Assembly (NCBI RefSeq): GCF_014274465.1 | Contig: NZ_CP060394.1 | Coordinates: 5,890,001-5,954,000, forward strand | Source of the DNA: Alloacidobacterium dinghuense | GTDB lineage: Bacteria; Acidobacteriota; Terriglobia; Terriglobales; Acidobacteriaceae | DNA: 64,000 nucleotides | Reading direction: 5' to 3' | Shown here: piece by piece, positions 1-9,215 of the stretch | Numbering within the stretch: the first letter of the stretch is position 1 | Layout: each line of letters opens with the position of its first letter | The notes under the pieces: model-generated | Databases searched by the model: none | Told to the model about the DNA's origin: nothing | Seen by the model: only the letters and a program-made list of their open reading frames with translations | Position numbers and translations under genes: made by a program

Positions 1-1
1 G

Positions 2-346
2 GGAGCCAATCGCCAGCAGGCTGAAGGTTTCCTCACGCTCGGCTTTGGCGGCAGCGGCAAGGATCTTGCGGCAAACTGGATCATTAATTTTCAGGGAATG
101 GAAGCCATCGACGGCACGCAGACCGCGAAGCTTGACCTGACGCCGAAGCAGGTTGGTAGCAATCAGATGTTTACGCACGTCACCATCTGGATCGATCCGG
201 CTCGGGCGATCTCGCTCAAACAGGTGTTCTTTCAGGAGAGTGGGGACACACGGACGGCGATCTATTCGAATATTCAAATGAATCAGGTCCCTGCGAGTGC
301 GTTTGCTTTGAAAATTCCGCACGATGTTCAGACGATTCGCAAGTAA
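2..346 (+). CDS. LolA-like lipoprotein-sorting family protein, 3' fragment
   Basis: The reading frame is open from the window edge and stops at TAA 344-346, so only the C-terminal ~114 residues are present. The visible part has the LolA-like pattern of alternating strands: a segment predicting polarisation or amplitude of a bound lipid carrier (LTPKQ, then HVTIWIDP, then [11 protein letters not shown] and [10 protein letters not shown]), ending in a short basic tail. In LolA/LolB-type folds these strands form an open beta barrel that binds lipoprotein acyl chains in the periplasm. The N-terminus and any signal peptide lie outside the window. The assignment rests on motif resemblance only. The gene converges on the large fusion gene at 371. 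Confidence 0.55.
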   Translation, partial: GANRQQAEGFLTLGFGGSGKDLAANWIINFQGMEAIDGTQTAKLDLTPKQVGSNQMFTHVTIWIDPARAISLKQVFFQESGDTRTAIYSNIQMNQVPASAFALKIPHDVQTIRK

Positions 347-370
347 AGCCGACATCTCTCGGAAGGTTGC

Positions 371-3300
371 CTAGCCTCCCGCCGCAATCTTCTCTGTCTG
401 CTGCGACATCTTCGCGGTGCGTTCCAGCTTGTCCCAATTGAATGGGCGTCCGTCGATCGCGCGTTTTAATGTCTTGAACAGTACCAGCGAAAATATCTGC
501 CGGTAGGAGAAGCGCTGCAGCCAGATGTGGAAGAGCAGCCAGCCGTCACCTTTGTTTGCCGGATGACGCCGTTCGAGCGTGAAGGCGAGGATCGAGGTCA
601 CGAAGTCGATGAGCAGGAATGCGAGGAAGTAGACTAGCAGCTTCTCGAAGCTGGCCGGGCTGGCGGCTTCCGGATGGTAGTGCTTGTTCCACCAGTACTG
701 GACGATTCCCGCGGCGAACATGATGTCGATGAACGGCGAGACCAGCGGCAGAAGGATCTGGAAAATGACGATGTTGGGCAGCGCAAATAGGCCCATGGCC
801 CGATTGGTGCGGAAGGCCTGTTTGTGTTTGAAGACTGCCTGCAGGATTCCGAAGGACCAGCGGAAGCGCTGGCGCATAAGCCCGTTCATGGTGGTCGGCG
901 CTTCAGTGAAGGCAAGGGCGCGGTCTTCGTAGATGACCTTGTAGCCCTGTTCGAGCAGATTCATGGTCAGATCGGCATCCTCAGCAACGGTATTGACGGG
1001 GTAGCCGCCGCCTTTGATGACTGCATTCGTCCGCCATGCGCCGATCGCTCCGGGAACAACGGTGACAACGTTGAAGAGATCGAGTGCGCGGCGCTCAAAG
1101 TTCTGGCTGGTGATGTATTCAAGCGCTTGCCAGCGTGTCCAGAGATTGACCTTGTTGCCGACCTTTGCGTTGCCGGCAACGGCGCCGATACGCTCGTCGG
1201 CAAAATGACAAACTAGTTTCGCAACCGCGTCGGGCGCGATGACGGTATCGGCGTCGATGCCGACATAGAAATCTTCTTCGAGGCGCTGCAAGGCGAAATT
1301 GAGCGCCTCAGCTTTACCGGCATTCGGCTTTGTGAGCACGGTCAATAGACCGGAAGCAATCTCTTCTGGATATGCCTCGCGCACGACGTCATAGGTGCGA
1401 TCCTTGGAGCCATCATCAATCACAATGATGCGCAGGTTTTTGTAGGTTGAATTCATCACCGAACGCACCGTGCGTACGATGACCTTTTCTTCGTTATAAG
1501 CCGGGATCAATACAGCGACACGAGGCTCGAAGACGCCAGTGTCAGGAGTCTTGCGCTGTCGAAAACGCTCGATCAACGCGAAAAGGCCGACAAGAATGAG
1601 GCGAGCGCTCATCAATACGTCGCCCGCGAAGAAGACGGTCACGACGAAGTGGTTGAAGAAACCAAAGATGAAGAATGCGACTGAGTCGATGCGTGCTTGC
1701 CAGCGCAATTGTGGCGCGATCGGCGGCATCACGTCTGCAGTGGTTTTTCCCATCAGCGCAGAAATGGGAACGAACTCATAGCCCCTTGTGCGCAGCGTAG
1801 TAATCAGCAATGGGAGCGCTGCAACGGTGACCGACCGATCGCCGCCGCCATCGTGCAGCAGGATGATGCTGCCGCGAAAGTCCGGCCTGTCTTTCATCGC
1901 CGCTAGGGCATCGAGAACAGTCTGGACGATCTCCTGAGGTGTCCTCCGCGGATGCTCATTCCAGTCGTCGGTGTCGATCTTGTTCCCGACGATGATGTAT
2001 CCCATCTGCTCAATGCGATCAGCGGGCGCGGCCTGGTCGTTTGTCTCGGGTTCCTGATCAATCGAGTAAGGAGGGCGGAAATAGAGCGGCTGCACTCCGG
2101 TTTCAGCAGCGAAGAGGCGCTCGGTCAGGTTCAATTCGAGATCAAGCTGGCGTGGCGAAATTTCGCTGATGTCCGGGTGGGTAAAGGTGTGATTGCCGAT
2201 CTCGTGGCCTTCGTGCACATAGCGCTTCAGCAGGCCGGGATTTTCCTGGGCCTGCTCGCCGATGACCATGAAGGCGCCTTTCACGTTGTATTGCTTTAGA
2301 ACATCAAGGATTTTCGGCGTCCATTTGGGATCAGGGCCATCATCAAAAGATAAGGCGAGCTTCCTGGGCTGATAGCCATATTGGCCAATCGTGTAGGCGT
2401 GGGGCAGCGTCACCATGTGCTCGTCGGTGACAGTGAAGTTGTCCACATCCATGCTTACTGTGCGGCTGCCTCGCTCGGGACGAGCCACTATGCGCAGAAT
2501 GTCGCCTTCGCCTTCAGTATTTACGTCATGGCCGGGTGGCACATCTTTCAAAAGCTGCGGTGCATCGGCTGCGCCGGGGTGGTCCCAGACTGCCCACATT
2601 GAGCCGTCTTCGGAGCCCAGCCGCCATAGTGCGAAGGTTCTCAAGCCCATTTGCCGCGCAGCGCGCAGCTCGTTCAAGGTGGTTACGCCGTCAAGGAACC
2701 ACACCTGGTGGCGGACATGCTCGTCTTCATCGTCGTAGGCGAAATGGGGATTCAGTTCGTCGCCTTCAAGGTGAACGTCAGCATCGGCGTCAGAGGCGCG
2801 TTGCCATGCCTCCTGCACAGTCAGATCCTCGGTGTCGAGCACCTTGCGACTTGGCTTCTTGCCCTTTTCCGGCAGAGGAGTGGACCAGTCGTAGCCGTAG
2901 TTCCCCAGAGCGCAGATGATCTTCTGTTTCGGAATCAGTTTGAGTACGTGAGCGAGGTTGCCTTCAAACCAGTCCTGCGCCGCGATCGGGCCGGGCTCGC
3001 TTGTTTCCTCGTGCTGGTCATAGTTCATCAGGATGATGCCGTCGCTGTTTTTCGCGATCGCCTTCACAACATCGTCTGGTGTGCTGACCTGCACGTTCAC
3101 GTATAAGTGGAGATTCTTGCCGCGAAAGTCGTTGTAAATCTCTCCGATCCAGGCGGCGTATAGCTTCTGGTCCTCGTCCGGAACCTGCTCAAAATCCAAA
3201 CAAATGCCGTGATAGCTCGGGTTGGCGGCAAGGAACTTGTCTAGTTGGATGTGAAGGCTTTCGCGCGCGGCAGGACTTTCGAGCATCTGCCCAATGACGT

Positions 3301-3874
3301 CGCCATTCCATTTGCCCGCCGCTACGTCGTAATCATTGAGCATGGGGAAGACCTCGGTGTCTTCCTTTGCGGCGGCAATCGTGCGCGCTACAGAATTTTC
3401 CGGATCAATGCCGTGTACCACCCCGTTGCCATCGACAACGTCATAAACACTCACGGGGAAAAGGGGAGTGGCGGCGTGCAACTTTCCATCTGCAGTACTT
3501 ACATGCAGCCAGTCGGGAAAGAGCAGATCGATCTGGTGGATGTGCGCCTTGAGAGCGGCAAGGCTGTTTGCATCGTTCACATAGAAAGCAGCACGGACGC
3601 CTTCGTCGGAATTCAGGGGAATCTCGGATGGCTTGCGATGCGTCTTGCGACGCGTCGAGTGCTGCTGTCCTGTTTTCTTGAGGTCCGGCTGCGGCTTGAG
3701 AGCCTTGTAGTTGCGTTTCTGCGTGGGCAGGAGCAGCTCGGGCAAAGACTGTCGTTTGATCACACTGAAGGCAAAAACTGCGAGGACGACCGTAAGCAGC
3801 ACGGCGGCTACGTCAAGAACACGTCGCAGACGCTTCCAGCGTTTCCGCTGCGGATCATAAAAAACCTGTTTCAT
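371..3874 (-). CDS. GH18-like / NodB polysaccharide deacetylase / GT2 trimodular membrane protein
   Basis: A 1167-residue protein joining three polysaccharide enzymes. Residues ~22-40 form an N-terminal membrane helix. Residues ~90-450 resemble a family 18 glycoside hydrolase, with the acidic catalytic-type stretch GICLDFEQ at 223-230. Residues ~500-705 are a NodB deacetylase: SFDDGPD 509-515 (metal/catalytic Asp), HEIGNHTFTHPD 557-568 (His ligands), RPPYS 600-604 and LHDGG 673-677. Residues ~725-770 are membrane helices. Residues ~785-1010 are a family 2 glycosyltransferase with VIDDGS 818-823, the DAD motif at 874-876, EDADL 965-969 and the QRFRW signature at 1002-1006. More helices follow at ~1025-1100. 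The order matches known acidobacterial and bacteroidete fusions that synthesise and modify an exported beta-linked aminosugar polymer, as PgaB/PgaC do as separate proteins. The GT2 active site should be cytoplasmic and the hydrolase and deacetylase periplasmic. The polymer itself is inferred. Confidence 0.9.
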   Translation of the reverse strand: MKQVFYDPQRKRWKRLRRVLDVAAVLLTVVLAVFAFSVIKRQSLPELLLPTQKRNYKALKPQPDLKKTGQQHSTRRKTHRKPSEIPLNSDEGVRAAFYVNDANSLAALKAHIHQIDLLFPDWLHVSTADGKLHAATPLFPVSVYDVVDGNGVVHGIDPENSVARTIAAAKEDTEVFPMLNDYDVAAGKWNGDVIGQMLESPAARESLHIQLDKFLAANPSYHGICLDFEQVPDEDQKLYAAWIGEIYNDFRGKNLHLYVNVQVSTPDDVVKAIAKNSDGIILMNYDQHEETSEPGPIAAQDWFEGNLAHVLKLIPKQKIICALGNYGYDWSTPLPEKGKKPSRKVLDTEDLTVQEAWQRASDADADVHLEGDELNPHFAYDDEDEHVRHQVWFLDGVTTLNELRAARQMGLRTFALWRLGSEDGSMWAVWDHPGAADAPQLLKDVPPGHDVNTEGEGDILRIVARPERGSRTVSMDVDNFTVTDEHMVTLPHAYTIGQYGYQPRKLALSFDDGPDPKWTPKILDVLKQYNVKGAFMVIGEQAQENPGLLKRYVHEGHEIGNHTFTHPDISEISPRQLDLELNLTERLFAAETGVQPLYFRPPYSIDQEPETNDQAAPADRIEQMGYIIVGNKIDTDDWNEHPRRTPQEIVQTVLDALAAMKDRPDFRGSIILLHDGGGDRSVTVAALPLLITTLRTRGYEFVPISALMGKTTADVMPPIAPQLRWQARIDSVAFFIFGFFNHFVVTVFFAGDVLMSARLILVGLFALIERFRQRKTPDTGVFEPRVAVLIPAYNEEKVIVRTVRSVMNSTYKNLRIIVIDDGSKDRTYDVVREAYPEEIASGLLTVLTKPNAGKAEALNFALQRLEEDFYVGIDADTVIAPDAVAKLVCHFADERIGAVAGNAKVGNKVNLWTRWQALEYITSQNFERRALDLFNVVTVVPGAIGAWRTNAVIKGGGYPVNTVAEDADLTMNLLEQGYKVIYEDRALAFTEAPTTMNGLMRQRFRWSFGILQAVFKHKQAFRTNRAMGLFALPNIVIFQILLPLVSPFIDIMFAAGIVQYWWNKHYHPEAASPASFEKLLVYFLAFLLIDFVTSILAFTLERRHPANKGDGWLLFHIWLQRFSYRQIFSLVLFKTLKRAIDGRPFNWDKLERTAKMSQQTEKIAAGG

Positions 3875-3955
3875 TCGCTCCCGATTGTCTCAGGTATCTA
3901 TTGTATTGGTTGGATGCCTTCGTAAGCGTCTCGCCGCCCTGTATGATGCACATGA

Positions 3956-5329
3956 ATGCTGGTCGCGCTCCCTCGCAAATGGTGGATAGCTCTTCTTGCG
4001 CTCGCTGCTGGGGCCATGCTGCGGCTCTGGTTCATCCATGCCTATCCTGAGGTGCAGGGCGATCCGCTGATCTATGGGGATATTGCCAAGAACTGGATGC
4101 TTCACGGTATCTACGGACTGTCAGGTGGCCAGACCGACGTCGAAGCCATTCGTCCTACGCTCATTCGCCTGCCGGGGTATCCATTGTTTCTGGTGTTATG
4201 TTTCCGCATCTTCGGCATCGAGCACTACCACGCGGTGATGTATGTGCAGACCGGAATCGATCTGCTTACATGCCTACTCATCGCCGGATTTACCGCGAAG
4301 ATCGCGTCGCGGCGCGCCGCATGGGTGGCGCTCTGGTTGGCGGTGCTTTGTCCTTTCACAGCGAATTACGCCGCTACCCCACTCACGGAAACGCTGGAGC
4401 TCTTCTCGATTGCGCTGGCTCTCTTGAGTTTTGCCTGCCTTTTAGAAAACCCGGAGTGGCGGTGGGTGTTGGTGCTGGCCTTTGCATTTAGCTATGCCGC
4501 TATCCTGCGACCGGATGGAGCGCTGTTGGCGGTAGCCTTGTGCCCTGCGATTGTTGCTTACGGGGCTAAGTTGTGGGGGATGCGGTTGATGTTGCGCATG
4601 GCTGTGGTGTGCGGAGTTCTCTCCGTGCTGCCGTTCGTTCCCTGGGCGGTTCGTAACTGGAGAACCTTTCATGTGATTCAGCCGCTGGCTCCGCGCTATG
4701 CCACGGACCCTGGTGAGGCTACAAATCCCGGGTTTAACCGCTGGACCAAGACGGTCTGCGCTGATTTGACATGCACATGGGAGATTTACTGGAACGCGAA
4801 TAGCGATGCTCTGCCGTTCGACCGCCTGCCAAATCGCGCCTTTGATTCGCTTGTGCAGTATGCGAAGACAAAGCAGCTCTTCGCCGACTACAACAAAACA
4901 ACCACACTCAGCCAGGATATCGACGATCGCTTCGGTGAATTGGCTCAGGAGCGTATCAGTGCTGATCCGCTTCGCTATTACGTTGGCATGCCAATGCTGC
5001 GCCTCGCAGATATGTGGCTGAGGCCGCGAACGGAACTGCTCTGGATTGAGTTGCGCTGGTGGGAATATTCGAAGCATCACGCCGAGACGGAGTTTGCTTT
5101 AGCGTATGCTGCTCTCAATCTTGCCTACATTGTGCTGGCCTTGATTGGGCTGTACCGTTCTCCCCGTTTTGCAGGGGCAATGCTGCTTTTCATCCTGCTG
5201 CGCTGTGCGTTGCTTGCAACCATTGAAGCTCCGGAGCCGCGCTACACGCTTGAATGTTTTCCGATTCTTATTGCGCTGGGAGGGGTAGCTCTCGAGCGCA
5301 GGGACGCATACTTCCGCTTGCCGATTTAA
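3956..5329 (+). CDS. GT-C type membrane glycosyltransferase (PMT/ArnT-like, family 39)
   Basis: A 457-residue multi-pass protein. Helix 1 (residues ~8-25) is followed by a periplasmic loop carrying the GDPLIYGDIAKN acidic motif near residues 36-47. This matches the conserved Asp/Glu pair of GT-C enzymes that use polyprenyl-phosphate sugars. About ten more hydrophobic segments follow, then a hydrophilic lumenal-type domain at ~240-370 and a last pair of helices. The family transfers a sugar from a lipid carrier to protein or glycolipid on the outer face of the inner membrane; the substrate is unknown. It is divergent from the trimodular gene (81 bp apart) and lies 16 bp upstream of an O-methyltransferase, so a small surface-glycan cluster is plausible. 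Start ATG 3956 fits a short N-tail before the first helix. Confidence 0.75.
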   Translation: MLVALPRKWWIALLALAAGAMLRLWFIHAYPEVQGDPLIYGDIAKNWMLHGIYGLSGGQTDVEAIRPTLIRLPGYPLFLVLCFRIFGIEHYHAVMYVQTGIDLLTCLLIAGFTAKIASRRAAWVALWLAVLCPFTANYAATPLTETLELFSIALALLSFACLLENPEWRWVLVLAFAFSYAAILRPDGALLAVALCPAIVAYGAKLWGMRLMLRMAVVCGVLSVLPFVPWAVRNWRTFHVIQPLAPRYATDPGEATNPGFNRWTKTVCADLTCTWEIYWNANSDALPFDRLPNRAFDSLVQYAKTKQLFADYNKTTTLSQDIDDRFGELAQERISADPLRYYVGMPMLRLADMWLRPRTELLWIELRWWEYSKHHAETEFALAYAALNLAYIVLALIGLYRSPRFAGAMLLFILLRCALLATIEAPEPRYTLECFPILIALGGVALERRDAYFRLPI

Positions 5330-5345
5330 TCCAAGAAGAGAGACT

Positions 5346-6014
5346 ATGACCAAGGAATTGTGGACTGCTGTTGACGAATACATTAACGACCAGCTCGTGC
5401 CTTCAGATCCGGCCCTCGATGCTGCGTTAGCCGCCTGCGCAGAAGCAGAGCTGCCCGAGATCAGCGTCACGCCGAGCCAAGGAAAACTGCTGCATCTGCT
5501 GGCGCGCCTGATCGCAGCAAGAAATATTCTCGAAATTGGTACGCTGGGCGGTTACAGCACGATCTGGCTGGCGCGTGCCTTGCCTGCCGATGGCCGCCTC
5601 ATCACCATGGAATTTGATCCGAAGCATGCCGAGGTTGCGAGCGCGAACATTGCAAATGCGGGGCTGGCAGAAATGGTCGAGCTGCGCGAAGGCAAGGCTC
5701 TGGAACTATTGCCGGAGCTGGCTGCGGAGGGTTTGGAAACCTTCGATCTCATTTTTATTGACGCTGACAAGTGCAACAATCTGCAGTATTTTGATTGGGC
5801 GCTCAGGCTTTCACACAAAGGCACGCTGATCATTGTGGACAACGTCGTGCGCGACGGCGCGGTGATTGAGGCGGAGAGTACAAACGCAGATATTCAGGGG
5901 GTTCGCAGTATGTTCAAAAGAATTGCCGCCGAGCCGCGCGTGCTTTGCACAGCTCAGCAGACAGTCGGCAGCAAGGGCTATGATGGCTTCGCTATTGCGC
6001 TGGTCATCGGCTAG
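5346..6014 (+). CDS. SAM-dependent O-methyltransferase (CCoAOMT/COMT-like family)
   Basis: A 222-residue soluble class I methyltransferase. The glycine-rich SAM-binding motif ILEIGTLGGYSTIWLA lies at residues ~60-75, the acidic ribose-binding strand ends in MEFDP at ~88-92, and IFIDADK at ~137-143 gives the catalytic metal-binding Asp pair of the caffeoyl-CoA O-methyltransferase group. IIVDNVVRDG (~161-170) is the second metal-ligand region typical of the family. Length matches the family. The substrate is a catechol-like or similar hydroxyl in homologues and is unknown here. It follows the membrane glycosyltransferase by 16 bp with an AGAGA ribosome-binding site, so co-transcription is likely. 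Confidence 0.88.
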   Translation: MTKELWTAVDEYINDQLVPSDPALDAALAACAEAELPEISVTPSQGKLLHLLARLIAARNILEIGTLGGYSTIWLARALPADGRLITMEFDPKHAEVASANIANAGLAEMVELREGKALELLPELAAEGLETFDLIFIDADKCNNLQYFDWALRLSHKGTLIIVDNVVRDGAVIEAESTNADIQGVRSMFKRIAAEPRVLCTAQQTVGSKGYDGFAIALVIG

Positions 6015-6054
6015 CGACGGACGTCACGATGACGACCGGAACCCAAGCTCGAAA

Positions 6055-6828
6055 TCAGACCCAGCCTCCATCGATGACGTAGCTCTGATTTGTAATCGCT
6101 GAGGAGTCATCAGCTGCGAGGAAGAGGACGAGACGGGCCACATCCTCAGGCATGAGCGTCCTTTTAATGCTTTGGCCGGCCAGGATTCTCTCGATGTATT
6201 CCGGGGTCCAGACTAACCGGCGCTGTTTTTCAGTCTGAATCGCGCCCGGCAGCACACAGTTCACCCGGATTCCCGAGGGACCCAACTCGCGAGCCATGGT
6301 GCGCGTCAGGCCCACGATGCCTGCTTTGGCCGAAATGTAGGCCGGAAGCCTGGTTCCTGGAAGCATCCAGGCGATGGAACTCATGTTGATGATCGAGCCT
6401 TGGCTGCGTATTTTCATTCCTGGCGCTACGGCCTGAATCGCGAAGAAGTGATGGCGCAGGTTCACTGCCATCATTCTGTCCCAGTATTCAGGCGTCGTTT
6501 CTTCCCACTCGTGGCGCTCGTCATTCGCAGCGTTGTTCACCAGCACTTCAATTGGGCCGACGCTTTCTTCGGCATTCTGAATGCATGATCCTAACGCGGA
6601 AATATCTGTCAGGTCGCAGGGAAGAAAGAACGGCAGTTGCTCGACGCCTTCAGTGAGGCTCTTGACCAGTTCTTGCGATATAGTTTCGGCGATGTCTAGA
6701 AAAGCTACTTTCGCGCCCTGATGCGCGAACTGCTCCACCATGGAGGCTCCAATGCCGGACCCACCCCCCGTAATTAACACCACCTTGCCCCTGAGACTGG
6801 GGTAGCGGGCAAACCGGTCTGGAGTCAT
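6055..6828 (-). CDS. SDR family NAD(P)-dependent oxidoreductase
   Basis: A 257-residue classical short-chain dehydrogenase. It shows the cofactor motif TGGGSGIG near residues 20-27, the NNAAND segment (NNAG equivalent) at ~95-100, the catalytic serine in INMSS and the YISAK (YxxxK) pair at ~160-164. It ends with the family's DGGWV tail. An acidic residue after the second strand (FLDIAE) suggests a preference for NAD(H). The substrate is a secondary alcohol or ketone, often a sugar in Acidobacteria, and cannot be fixed from sequence. The ATG at 6828 has an AAAGGAA site upstream. It is divergent from the P5C dehydrogenase gene. Confidence 0.88.
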   Translation of the reverse strand: MTPDRFARYPSLRGKVVLITGGGSGIGASMVEQFAHQGAKVAFLDIAETISQELVKSLTEGVEQLPFFLPCDLTDISALGSCIQNAEESVGPIEVLVNNAANDERHEWEETTPEYWDRMMAVNLRHHFFAIQAVAPGMKIRSQGSIINMSSIAWMLPGTRLPAYISAKAGIVGLTRTMARELGPSGIRVNCVLPGAIQTEKQRRLVWTPEYIERILAGQSIKRTLMPEDVARLVLFLAADDSSAITNQSYVIDGGWV

Positions 6829-6900
6829 TAACGGATTTCCTTTCGCCTGCCCTTCATCGCAGCATGTTACAGCAAGTGGATTGCGCTAAACTGGTGGGTT

Positions 6901-8493
6901 ATGGCTACCGCAGAAATATCTACTGTCATCCTGCCGCGTTCGCCTAAGGGCGAATTTCGCAACGAGCCTTTCGTCGATTTCTCAAAGCATGAGAACGCGC
7001 ATGCCATGAAGAAAGCTCTGGAGCGCGTGAGCGCTTTGCTAGGGCACGAATACGAACTCGTCATCGGCGGTGAGCGTGTTCACACGAAAGCCAAAATCGA
7101 GTCGCACAATCCAGCTAAGCCAACGCAAATTGTCGGTATCCACCAGCAGGCTGGACCCGAACACGCTGAACAGGCCATGGAAGCCGCGCTGAAAGCCTTC
7201 GGAGGTTGGCAATACACGCCCGTCGAAGAGCGCGCTTCGCTGCTGCTGAATGCAGCGCACATCATCCGCGAACGAAAACTCGAATTCTGCGCATGGCTGA
7301 CCTACGAGGTCGGCAAGAACTGGGCTGAAGCCGATGCCGATGTAGCCGAGACCATCGACTTCCTCGAGTTCTATTCCCGTGAAGCCCTCCGCCTCGCGCA
7401 GTCGACGACACCGATCCAGTATCCCGGCGAGCGCAACCAGCTGATCTACATCCCGCTCGGTGTGGGCGCGGTCATTTCGCCGTGGAATTTCCCCTTTGCC
7501 ATCATGGCCGGCATGACAGCCGCATCCATCGTCACCGGTAATACGGTTCTTCTCAAGCCCTCTACAGACGCGCCCACCATCGCCGCGCGTTTCCTCGACG
7601 TATTGGAAGAAGCTGGCATGCCGCAGGGAGTCGTAAACCTGCTCCAGGGAGGCCCCGCGCTGGGTCAGGCCATTGTTGAGCATCAGAAGACACGCTTCAT
7701 CGCCTTTACCGGTTCGAAAAAAGTTGGCCTCGAAATCCACGAGCGCGCCGCGAAAAACCAGCCTGGTCAGGTCTGGATCAAGCGGACGATTCTGGAACTC
7801 GGCGGCAAGGACTCCATCATCGTCAGCGCTGACGCGGAGCTCGATGACGCTGTAACAGGCGTCGTCGCATCCGCCTTCGGTTTCAGCGGTCAGAAATGCT
7901 CGGCTTGCTCTCGCGCCATCGTCGAAGAACCGCTGTACGATGTTTTCATCGAACGCATCCGCGAGCGAGTTGCGCAGCTGACAGTGGGCGATCCGGCAAA
8001 AAATCCGAATATGGGACCAGTCGTCAATGCTAACGCCATGCAGAAGATTGCGGGCTACATCGAAGCCGGCAAGAAGGAAGGCCGCCTCATCGCTGGTGGC
8101 AATGTCGTCGAGACACCGGAAAAGGGCTACTTCCTTGAACCGACCGTCTTCGCCGACGTCGCTCCTGATGCAAGAATCTGTCAGGAAGAAATCTTCGGTC
8201 CGGTACTCGCGATCATTCAGGCAAAGGATTACGACGACGCTCTGGCCATCGCCAACAACACGGAATATGGCCTAACCGGAGCCGTGTACACAACCAGTCA
8301 GCAGAAGCTGGATCACGCGCGTCGCAGCTACCACGTGGGCAATCTCTATTTCAACCGCAAGTGCACTGGAGCCATGGTTGGGGCGCATCCGTTTGGCGGA
8401 TTCAACATGTCTGGCACCGATTCCAAGGCTGGCGGGCCGGATTACCTCATCCTGTTCACCCAAGCCAAGTCAGTCGCTGAAAAGCTGCGCTAA
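6901..8493 (+). CDS. pruA: 1-pyrroline-5-carboxylate dehydrogenase (L-glutamate gamma-semialdehyde dehydrogenase)
   Basis: A 530-residue aldehyde dehydrogenase superfamily member oxidising glutamate-gamma-semialdehyde to glutamate with NAD+, the second step of proline catabolism. The early part (NEPFVDFSKHENAHAMKKAL) and overall length match the RocA/PruA monofunctional branch rather than generic ALDHs. The SPWNFP motif, the catalytic ELGGKD glutamate near residue ~300 and the catalytic cysteine in FSGQKCSACSR near ~335 are intact, as is the C-terminal GGFNMSGTDSKAGGPDY block that is diagnostic of this group. No proline dehydrogenase gene is adjacent. A strong hairpin terminator follows the stop. 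Confidence 0.93.
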   Translation: MATAEISTVILPRSPKGEFRNEPFVDFSKHENAHAMKKALERVSALLGHEYELVIGGERVHTKAKIESHNPAKPTQIVGIHQQAGPEHAEQAMEAALKAFGGWQYTPVEERASLLLNAAHIIRERKLEFCAWLTYEVGKNWAEADADVAETIDFLEFYSREALRLAQSTTPIQYPGERNQLIYIPLGVGAVISPWNFPFAIMAGMTAASIVTGNTVLLKPSTDAPTIAARFLDVLEEAGMPQGVVNLLQGGPALGQAIVEHQKTRFIAFTGSKKVGLEIHERAAKNQPGQVWIKRTILELGGKDSIIVSADAELDDAVTGVVASAFGFSGQKCSACSRAIVEEPLYDVFIERIRERVAQLTVGDPAKNPNMGPVVNANAMQKIAGYIEAGKKEGRLIAGGNVVETPEKGYFLEPTVFADVAPDARICQEEIFGPVLAIIQAKDYDDALAIANNTEYGLTGAVYTTSQQKLDHARRSYHVGNLYFNRKCTGAMVGAHPFGGFNMSGTDSKAGGPDYLILFTQAKSVAEKLR

Positions 8494-8495
8494 AA

Positions 8496-8527
8496 CAAAA
8501 AGGGCCGATCGCGATCGGTCCTTTTTG
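8496..8527. terminator. Bidirectional rho-independent terminator
   Basis: A 10-bp G+C-rich stem (GGGCCGATCG paired with CGATCGGTCC, one G-U pair) is flanked by A-runs on the left and TTTTT on the right. It can stop transcription from pruA and, read on the other strand, from the convergent LuxR gene. Confidence 0.9.
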
Positions 8528-8558
8528 AGCAGGAATTCAGCTTAAAACATCAGAAAAT

Positions 8559-9215
8559 CTACACTACCTGCATCATCTGGTCGCCGACGGCTGCTGCCGC
8601 CTCCGCCAGTATTTTGTGGTGCATGGTGAAAAGAGCCAGTTCCAGACGGTCTGAGACACCTGTTTTGTCATAGATGCTGCGCAGATAGTTCTTCACTACC
8701 TGCTCAGTTGTTCCCAGCCGGATGGCAATTTCCTTGTTTTTGCAGCCCTGCGTGATGAGAGCGACAATCTTCATCTCTTTCGATGTGAGACGGTCACGGA
8801 CGCGCGCACCTACCGCGTCCTCTTCCAGTAGTTCGAAGTTACCGGTTGCCGGCTGCTGAAAGCGTTCGCCGCCAGCAACGCGCCGTGCGCAGTCTAGTAA
8901 AGAAGAGCCGCTCACATTGCGGTAGACAAGTCCTTCGACTCCAGCTGAAAGATAGGGCTGAGGTGAATCGTTGTTTTCAAGAATGGCGATCGATCGGCTG
9001 CCGGCACTGGCGATCCGATCCATCAGCATTTTGAGGTCTGTTTTCAATGTGGCTGCAAACATCAGCACCACACCACGAAAAGCATCAATGGCCTGGTACA
9101 ACCGATCTGAATCCGGGCACTGAGCGATGATGCGAAAATCGTCTTCCATGGCGAGGATTTTCGCTGTGCCTGCGCGAAAAATCGCCTGATTATCCGCAAG
9201 AATAATTTTGTTCAT
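8559..9215 (-). CDS. LuxR/NarL-type regulator with degenerate receiver domain
   Basis: A 218-residue protein with response-regulator layout. Residues 1-120 align to a receiver fold and ~140-200 form a LuxR/GerE helix-turn-helix (LTSKEMKIVALITQG at 143-157, then NKEIAIRLGTTEQVVKNYLR at 160-179). The receiver has lost its chemistry: only one acidic residue (D8) remains in the first loop, the strand that should end in the phosphoacceptor Asp reads GVVLMFAAT (48-56) with no Asp, and the conserved Lys is Arg in LVYRN (97-100). It is therefore a pseudo-receiver, probably controlled by protein contacts or a ligand instead of phosphotransfer. It is divergent from the receiver-flavoreductase gene across a ~500-bp gap. 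DNA binding is well supported; the targets are unknown. Confidence 0.85.
   Translation of the reverse strand: MNKIILADNQAIFRAGTAKILAMEDDFRIIAQCPDSDRLYQAIDAFRGVVLMFAATLKTDLKMLMDRIASAGSRSIAILENNDSPQPYLSAGVEGLVYRNVSGSSLLDCARRVAGGERFQQPATGNFELLEEDAVGARVRDRLTSKEMKIVALITQGCKNKEIAIRLGTTEQVVKNYLRSIYDKTGVSDRLELALFTMHHKILAEAAAAVGDQMMQVV

Noticed and set aside
7039-7740. Long antisense frame within pruA
   Set aside because: Shadow frame; translation has no recognisable domain.
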